The translations under genes and the position numbers were made by a program. This document shows, piece after piece, positions 12,414-16,840 of a stretch of 16,840 bases of DNA (its first letter is position 1; every line of letters starts with the position of its first letter). The notes below the pieces were generated by a model. The model was not told where the DNA came from. It made no database searches and was given only the letters and a program-made list of their open reading frames with translations. The stretch comes from Myxococcota bacterium (GTDB lineage Bacteria; Myxococcota_C; UBA6777): the NCBI GenBank assembly GCA_963169055.1, contig CAUJFU010000047.1, positions 1 through 16,840 of the forward strand, written 5' to 3'.

Positions 12414-14981
12414 ATGAGTCAACAACAACGCCGTTCTTTTTTTCCAGCAAATCGATGGAACCTTTTTTTCGTGAAGCCGTGGCTTTTCTTTGCGTTTGTG
12501 AGCTTTGCCTTTTTATGCTTTGTGCGTTGCGAGCCTGTTCCCAGCCAAACAGAGTTCGCTCAAGAAAATATCTTGACAGAGGTCCATACAATGGAAACAA
12601 AAGAGCAAGAAAAGTCTTCTTTTGAATCCGTGATCGAGTCCGCCCAAGAAACCGTACAAGAGCCTGTTTCAGAGCCATCCGTGCCGGAGCGATTGGAGGA
12701 GCCGACACTTCCCGAGGATGCCTCTGAGCCTTCAGAGCAGCCACCAACGCCCGATGTGTTCGCCGATCATCCGCCACAGATCGGCTGTAAGACACCAGCC
12801 GCGAATCTGTGGAAGCCTCTACAAGCAGCCACACACAGCGTTGGAGGGTTTTTGATCGAAGTCGCGAGCAACAACGTCTTACAAATTTTCCATCAGGACG
12901 CTCCCAAAAAACTGTTGTTTCAATTCTCTCGCGTGAGCCCTGTTGTTGCAGCACAAGTCGATCTCAAAGTCGAAGAACATCAAGGCTCTTTTTCGACAGA
13001 AGAGAAATTAAAACTCGAATGCAAACAATCGCAGATCGATGAGGTTGCTGTTGATGGAGCGAATTTCTCGCTTCGAGGTCGTTTTCTTGATGCGGCTGCG
13101 GATTGTAAAAGTTTGTCTTTTGTTTGGGATTTTTGCGAAGCAAGTCGTGGGCATTTACGCTTTATCTTACGCAACTCAAATCCCACTTTTCAAAGTATAT
13201 CGGTACAGTTGGCCTCTACGTCAAGCGAGCGATTGTATGGAATGGGTGTTCAATTTCCTCACGACCAATTGAATTTAAAAGGGAAAAAGATTCCTGTTTT
13301 AGTCCAAGAAGGCGGCGTAGGCCGAGGGCATCAGCCGATCAGTACGTCTGTTAACGCGGCTTCAAAGGGGTCGGCTGGGAGTGAGGTCTCGACTTATTAT
13401 ACGATGCCCTATTTTATGACCGATCGTTGGGGCGGTTTTTTGCTTGAGAACAGCGAGATGTCATGTTTCGATTTTACAGCGAGCGATTCCATCCAGATCC
13501 GTTTGTTTTCCAACGAGATGCAAGGTCGTATCCTTTCTGCGGCGTCTCCGCTTGAGACCCTTGAACGCTTGACAGAATACACAGGTCGGATGCCGCCGTT
13601 GCCTGATTGGGTGAATGAAGGTGCGATCGTCGCGCTTGCGCGGAGTTTGAAGGACAGCGAGAGCCATGTGGCGGCTTTGCTTGCGAAGGGGGCGAAGATC
13701 GCTGGAGTCTGGAATCAGACTTGGCCGGGGAAGATCAGAACATTTATCGGCGAGCAGGTGCTGTGGAACTGGGCCTACAATCCGCATTATCACCCTGATT
13801 GGAGCGCGTTTGTCCAAGGACTCCAACAAAAAAACATCCGTGTGCTTTGCTACATCAACCCGATGTTTCACGACGTGCCACAAGAGGCAGGCAAAGTCAC
13901 GCGCAATCTCTTCCAAGAAGGCAAAGCCGACGGCTATTTTGTGAAAAATGCGGCAGGTGCTTTGTATATGGTGAAAGTGACAGCGTTTGAGGTGGCTTTG
14001 CTCGATCTGACGAATCCAGCGGCGCGCACGTGGATGAAGGCTGTGATCAAGGATGAGATGTTGAACAAAGCGGGTTGCAGTGGTTGGATGGCGGACTTTG
14101 CGGAGGCGCTTCCTTTTGATGCGGTGCTTTATTCGAAGATTTCTGCGAGTGAGTATCACAACCTTTATCCTGTAGAATGGATCAAGTTGCATCGTGAAGC
14201 ATTGCAAGAGAGCGGGAATTTAGGGAAAGTTCTGGTCTTTAATCGCTCGGGGTTTACACAAACATCGGCGCATAGTCTGCTGTTGTGGCAGGGAGATCAA
14301 TTGACAACGTGGGATAAATATGATGGTCTTGTGAGCGCGCTTCATGGTCTGATTAACGGAGGTTTATCGGGTGTGAGCTTGAACCACTCGGATACAGGCG
14401 GCTATACTTCGTTGAGCTACCTTGGCCTTGGTTATGATCGCGAAGCCGAATTGTTGAAGCGATGGGCTGAGATGAATGCTTTTACGTCGGTTCTTCGCAC
14501 CCATGAAGGCAACCAACCCGAACTCAATGCCCAAGTGTACTCCAATGCCGATGCGATCGAGCATTTTGCTCGGATGACCAAGATCTATCAGGCGCTGGCC
14601 TTTTATCGAAAACAACTGTTCCAAGAGGCTCAAAGCAAAGGGTGGCCCGTGGTGCGCCATCTGATGCTGCATTACCCCGACGATGTAGCTTCGCGTGCTG
14701 TGGACGATCAATTTTTGTTGGGGTCGCAGATCCTCGTTTCACCCGTCAAGAACAAATGTTGGACTTGGCCGGCTTGTCCTTATGAAAAGGAGGTGTACTT
14801 GCCCCCGGGGCGTTGGACACATCTTTGGACAGGCACAACCTACGGATCAAGCAATCAAGGGAGTCATATAAAAGTGACAGCGCCTTTGGGCAAGCCAGCG
14901 GTGTTTTATTTGGAGGGCTCTGTTGTCGGAAAAACATTTGTCCAAAACCTCAAAAATGCTGGATTTTCAGACGTTCCTTGA
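12414..14981 (+). CDS. Exported GH31 glycosidase, YihQ (sulfoquinovosidase)-like
   Basis: A predicted 855-residue exported alpha-glycosidase. Start ATG 12414 has GAGGG 7 nt upstream; ATG 12387, with GGAG only 3 nt away, is less likely. Residues ~20-40 are a signal/anchor ending FVRC, a poor lipobox, then an ~80-residue Glu/Pro/Ser-rich linker. The catalytic part closely follows E. coli YihQ: RLYGMGVQF, GVWNQTW (431-437), VLWNW, CYINPM, GWMADFAEALP with nucleophile Asp561, LLLWQGDQ with acid/base Asp628, LNHSDTGGY (656-664) and FTSVLRTHEGNQP. The two Asp are 67 apart, as in YihQ (405/472). Of YihQ's substrate residues Gln288, Arg301, Trp304 and Tyr508, the equivalents are Gln435, Gln448, Trp451 and Tyr664, so the sulfonate-binding Arg appears replaced. 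It may be a sulfoquinovosidase with another binding mode, or act on a different alpha-glycoside. No sulfoglycolysis genes are nearby. Confidence 0.85.
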   Translation: MSQQQRRSFFPANRWNLFFVKPWLFFAFVSFAFLCFVRCEPVPSQTEFAQENILTEVHTMETKEQEKSSFESVIESAQETVQEPVSEPSVPERLEEPTLPEDASEPSEQPPTPDVFADHPPQIGCKTPAANLWKPLQAATHSVGGFLIEVASNNVLQIFHQDAPKKLLFQFSRVSPVVAAQVDLKVEEHQGSFSTEEKLKLECKQSQIDEVAVDGANFSLRGRFLDAAADCKSLSFVWDFCEASRGHLRFILRNSNPTFQSISVQLASTSSERLYGMGVQFPHDQLNLKGKKIPVLVQEGGVGRGHQPISTSVNAASKGSAGSEVSTYYTMPYFMTDRWGGFLLENSEMSCFDFTASDSIQIRLFSNEMQGRILSAASPLETLERLTEYTGRMPPLPDWVNEGAIVALARSLKDSESHVAALLAKGAKIAGVWNQTWPGKIRTFIGEQVLWNWAYNPHYHPDWSAFVQGLQQKNIRVLCYINPMFHDVPQEAGKVTRNLFQEGKADGYFVKNAAGALYMVKVTAFEVALLDLTNPAARTWMKAVIKDEMLNKAGCSGWMADFAEALPFDAVLYSKISASEYHNLYPVEWIKLHREALQESGNLGKVLVFNRSGFTQTSAHSLLLWQGDQLTTWDKYDGLVSALHGLINGGLSGVSLNHSDTGGYTSLSYLGLGYDREAELLKRWAEMNAFTSVLRTHEGNQPELNAQVYSNADAIEHFARMTKIYQALAFYRKQLFQEAQSKGWPVVRHLMLHYPDDVASRAVDDQFLLGSQILVSPVKNKCWTWPACPYEKEVYLPPGRWTHLWTGTTYGSSNQGSHIKVTAPLGKPAVFYLEGSVVGKTFVQNLKNAGFSDVP

Positions 14982-15122
14982 GTCGTCGGAGGTTCCTTGA
15001 GGCCGGGTTTCTTTGAGAGCAGGAGGCAGCGTTGAAGGCGTTGTCTTACGAAATCCGCCCGTTGCGTTATCGTAAAGAGGTAGGGGCAGCAAGCACAGCA
15101 GCCACAGCGAGCGAAAATTCAT
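14967..15122 (-). CDS. Possible small exported peptide or gene fragment
   Basis: A 51-codon frame on the minus strand with a signal-peptide-like start (MNFRSLWLLCLLPLPLYD) followed by a Thr/Pro-rich polar tail ending TSDDSRNV. It overlaps the last 15 bases of the GH31 gene. There is no clear ribosome site and no recognised domain. It could be the stub of a decayed exported protein or a chance frame. Confidence 0.2.
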   Translation of the reverse strand: MNFRSLWLLCLLPLPLYDNATGGFRKTTPSTLPPALKETRPQGTSDDSRNV

Positions 15123-15282
15123 CGATTGTGTCGGTCTTTCCGAATATTTCAAACTTATCATCAAAAGTCTCTGAATATTAAGCAGCTACAAAAATCTTGC
15201 TGAAACCTCTTGATTTTTGTTGTGCGTCTTGTAAAGTTTATGCCTCAACTTTTGCCACCCTGACCGTGAGGCTTGTTATACG
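14982..15282. other. Boundary region between GH31 gene and AT-rich island
   Basis: About 300 bases with no firm gene. The first half has the base composition of the neighbouring genes and a short direct repeat GTTCCTTGAG (14973-14982 and 14992-15001, period 19) across the GH31 stop codon. From about 15125 onward it becomes AT-rich. An inverted pair ACAAAAATC/GATTTTTGT (15188-15196 and 15212-15220, loop 15) lies 60 bases upstream of the methyltransferase start. It could be a terminator-like hairpin or an operator; nothing decides between these. Confidence 0.4.
15188..15220. repeat. 9-bp inverted repeat upstream of the methyltransferase
   Basis: The arms ACAAAAATC and GATTTTTGT are perfectly complementary, with a 15-base spacer. 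The position (63 bases before the start codon) would suit a regulator binding site, but no regulator gene is present in the window and no known operator was matched. Confidence 0.35.
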
Positions 15283-16386
15283 TTGATATTGTCAAAACAA
15301 ATTTCTCTATTTGAGCAACCAGCAGAACAAGTTTCTGTGAAAGACTTTTCACAACCGTCTTCTAAAAAGTTTCCAAAAACGCGGTACCAAGGAAGCAAAT
15401 ACAAACTGTTGCCGTGGTTAAACGAAAATTTGGAACGAGTTGATTTTTCAACAGTTTTGGATGCATTTGGAGGAACAGGTTCCGTTTCATTCCTCTTCAA
15501 ACAGATGGGAAAAACAGTTTACTACAACGATATACTGCAATTTAATTTTCTTACTGGAAAAGCTCTCATCGAAAACAACATTGAAACGCTGAACACAAAC
15601 GACATTTCTCTTTTGGTATCGAAAGATGATAATTTCTCTTACTTAAACTTTATAGAGTCGACATTTGCGGACATTTACTACACAAACGAAGAGAATCAAT
15701 GGCTTGATATTGTATTGCAAAATATTTCAAAATTAAAAAATGAATACAAACAAGCTCTTGCTTTTTGGGCATTATTTCAATCATGTATTATCAAACGACC
15801 TTACAACCTCTTTCATCGAAAAAATTTGTATGTTCGAACCTCTGATGTAAAAAGATCTTTTGGAAACAAAAAAACTTGGGATACTCCTTTTGAGCAGCAT
15901 TTTTTCAAGTTTATAAAAGAAGCGAATCAAGCAATATTTGATAACAAAAAACTAAACAAAGCCTACAACCAAGACGCCCAACAATTAAACCTTTCCCCTG
16001 ATTTAGTATATATTGATCCTCCTTATATTCCAGCAAAAGGCACGTTAACTTTCTATCGAGACTTCTATCATTTTTTGGAAGGGATGGCTGACTATCAGAA
16101 TTGGCCGAAATACATTGATTTTGAATCGAAACATAAAAAACTTTTTTCGATTTCTTCACCTTGGGAAAATAAAGAGAACATCACTTTCACACTCAAGGAA
16201 CTTCTGGAAAAATATAAAGATTCTATCCTCGCAATTTCTTATCGAATTGACGGGATTCCTAGTATCGAAGAAATAAAAAAAGCATTATCCTATCTAAACA
16301 AAAAGGTGATGGTACAAGAAATCGACTACAAATACGTTCTGTCTACAAAAAGCGACAGCAAAGAAGTACTCATCATCGCGGAGTAA
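15283..16386 (+). CDS. D12-class N6-adenine DNA methyltransferase
   Basis: A 367-residue protein expected to methylate adenine N6 in a specific DNA sequence using S-adenosylmethionine. Motifs are in the alpha-class (Dam-like) order: RYQGSKYKLLPWL (res. 34-46), SAM-binding DAFGGTGS (60-67), and catalytic DPPY (245-248) in VYIDPPYIPAKG. Between them lies a ~170-residue region that would hold the target-recognition domain. No ATG fits the start; TTG 15283 is the first start-type codon after a stop, with GAGG 12 nt upstream, and TTG 15289 is an alternative. The gene is strikingly AT-rich (Lys/Asn/Ile/Phe-rich protein) compared with everything before 15100, suggesting horizontal transfer. A short ORF begins 4 bases after its stop. 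The target site cannot be read from sequence; a former restriction-modification system or an orphan methylase are both possible. Confidence 0.88.
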   Translation: MILSKQISLFEQPAEQVSVKDFSQPSSKKFPKTRYQGSKYKLLPWLNENLERVDFSTVLDAFGGTGSVSFLFKQMGKTVYYNDILQFNFLTGKALIENNIETLNTNDISLLVSKDDNFSYLNFIESTFADIYYTNEENQWLDIVLQNISKLKNEYKQALAFWALFQSCIIKRPYNLFHRKNLYVRTSDVKRSFGNKKTWDTPFEQHFFKFIKEANQAIFDNKKLNKAYNQDAQQLNLSPDLVYIDPPYIPAKGTLTFYRDFYHFLEGMADYQNWPKYIDFESKHKKLFSISSPWENKENITFTLKELLEKYKDSILAISYRIDGIPSIEEIKKALSYLNKKVMVQEIDYKYVLSTKSDSKEVLIIAE

Positions 16387-16390
16387 AGAG

Positions 16391-16725
16391 ATGACAACAA
16401 TTTTTGAAACTCAATTTCAAAGCTATTTACCAAAAATCATTAACGTACAAAGTACAAACAAGCGTTGGAAGATTAAGGGATTTATAGACTCCCAAGTACA
16501 CATTTACGAGATTAGACGATATCCGCGAGATGTGTGATCGCATCATGTAGGGGCGGTTCGCGAACCGCCCGGTGTTTGGGCAGCCACGGGGGGAAAGAAA
16601 ACAATTTACAACAAACATACCATAATCTGGAAGAATATTTAAATAATACAAAATTTAAATATTATGTACGCCTCTTTCTTTTGCCTGCGCATGTTGTGAA
16701 CCCACCTTCCGCACTGAACGTTTGA
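16391..16725 (+). pseudogene. Interrupted small gene downstream of the methyltransferase
   Basis: The first part (16391-16537) is a 48-residue frame, MTTIFETQFQSYLPKIINVQ onward, ending IRRYPRDV. It has a good ribosome site, GGAG at 16380-16383, 7 nt before its ATG, and a 4-base gap after the methyltransferase stop, so it is surely translated with it. A GTAGGGGC repeat follows directly (16546-16594). Downstream, in a different frame, 16594-16725 encodes a protein-like AT-rich tail (NNLQQTYHNLEEYLNNTKFK, then YYVRLFLLPAHVVNPPSALNV and a stop). I read this as one gene split by the repeat, with frame change and possibly loss of the middle. In this position it could have been the cognate endonuclease or an accessory protein; I recognise no domain. 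Alternatively the first 48 codons are a complete small gene. Confidence 0.45.
16546..16594 (+). repeat. GTAGGGGC palindromic element, copy 3
   Basis: It carries the 20-base perfect palindrome GGGCGGTTCGCGAACCGCCC (16551-16570), then GGTGTTTGGGCAGCCACGGGGGGA. The left 26 bases are identical to the copy at 3972-3997; the right part matches the copy inside the hmuY-like gene. Its GC-rich sequence stands out sharply from the AT-rich flanks on both sides. Confidence 0.8.
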
Positions 16726-16746
16726 ATCCAAAGAAATAACACGGAC

Positions 16747-16839
16747 TCAAAGAGCATAACACCGCTGCACCTCCTCTCCAAAACAGCGAAGTATCCGATG
16801 ATGGAGATCTGTGAGGTTGAGTATCATACGTTTCAGCAC
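16747..16839 (-). CDS. Possible C-terminal end of a gene entering from beyond the window
   Basis: On the minus strand a frame is open from the window edge to a TGA at 16747-16749, giving VLKRMILNLTDLHHRILRCF then GEEVQRCYAL. The residue mix looks protein-like, but 30 codons are too few to identify a family, and it may be chance. Confidence 0.2.
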   Translation of the reverse strand: MLKRMILNLTDLHHRILRCFGEEVQRCYAL

Positions 16840-16840
16840 G

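Noticed and set aside
13461-14207. A 248-codon open frame antisense to the GH31 gene
   Set aside because: The sense frame encodes conserved catalytic motifs throughout; the antisense product has no recognisable features.

Overview
The window looks like chromosomal DNA of a Gram-negative, didermic bacterium. Evidence for two membranes is a TonB-dependent outer-membrane receptor, several exported lipoprotein-type proteins and a neutral-lipid/phospholipid acyltransferase pair. The Cys-rich 'DxDC' repeats, the collagen-like lipoprotein and the Glu/Pro-rich linker after a signal peptide resemble Myxococcota-type ('deltaproteobacterial') genomes, but that placement is an inference from style, not from a marker gene. 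Most genes have moderate GC and strong Shine-Dalgarno sites (GGAGG type) about 5-7 nt from the start. I used this spacing to choose several starts.

Layout. 356-1699 encodes a collagen-like, Cys-rich lipoprotein behind a hairpin-rich leader. 1876-2220 is a small three-helix membrane protein of unknown function. It converges on an ADP-ribosylglycohydrolase-family gene on the minus strand (2229-3350). 3351-4071 has no gene and is packed with repeats: three copies of a ~150-bp family (one inverted, two in tandem), a remnant of a fourth, and one copy of a different GTAGGGGC palindromic element. 4072-8264 reads in one direction: the ribosome-rescue hydrolase ArfB, a DUF445 membrane protein, a wax ester synthase/diacylglycerol acyltransferase, and an MGAT-like acyltransferase. 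The last three are tightly spaced and look like an operon for membrane or storage-lipid synthesis.

8299-11310 (minus strand) is a probable iron/heme uptake pair: a TonB-dependent receptor followed by an HmuY-family lipoprotein. The hmuY leader-coding region contains a copy of the GTAGGGGC repeat. Divergent from the receptor are an RluA-family pseudouridine synthase (11640-12335) and a large exported GH31 glycosidase of the YihQ type (12414-14981). The glycosidase keeps both catalytic aspartates but seems to lack the arginine that binds the sulfonate in sulfoquinovosidases.

The last 1.7 kb is different. It is strongly AT-rich and carries a D12-class adenine DNA methyltransferase (15283-16386). 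Downstream is a 48-codon ORF, then a GTAGGGGC repeat, then a protein-like tail in another frame. This looks like a horizontally acquired methyltransferase whose partner gene is broken.

I saw no rRNA, tRNA, CRISPR array, transposase or integrase. The strongest leads for something new are the YihQ-like enzyme with altered substrate residues, the interrupted gene next to the methyltransferase, the repeat element inside the hmuY leader, and the repeat cluster whose ends supply the leaders of two divergent genes.
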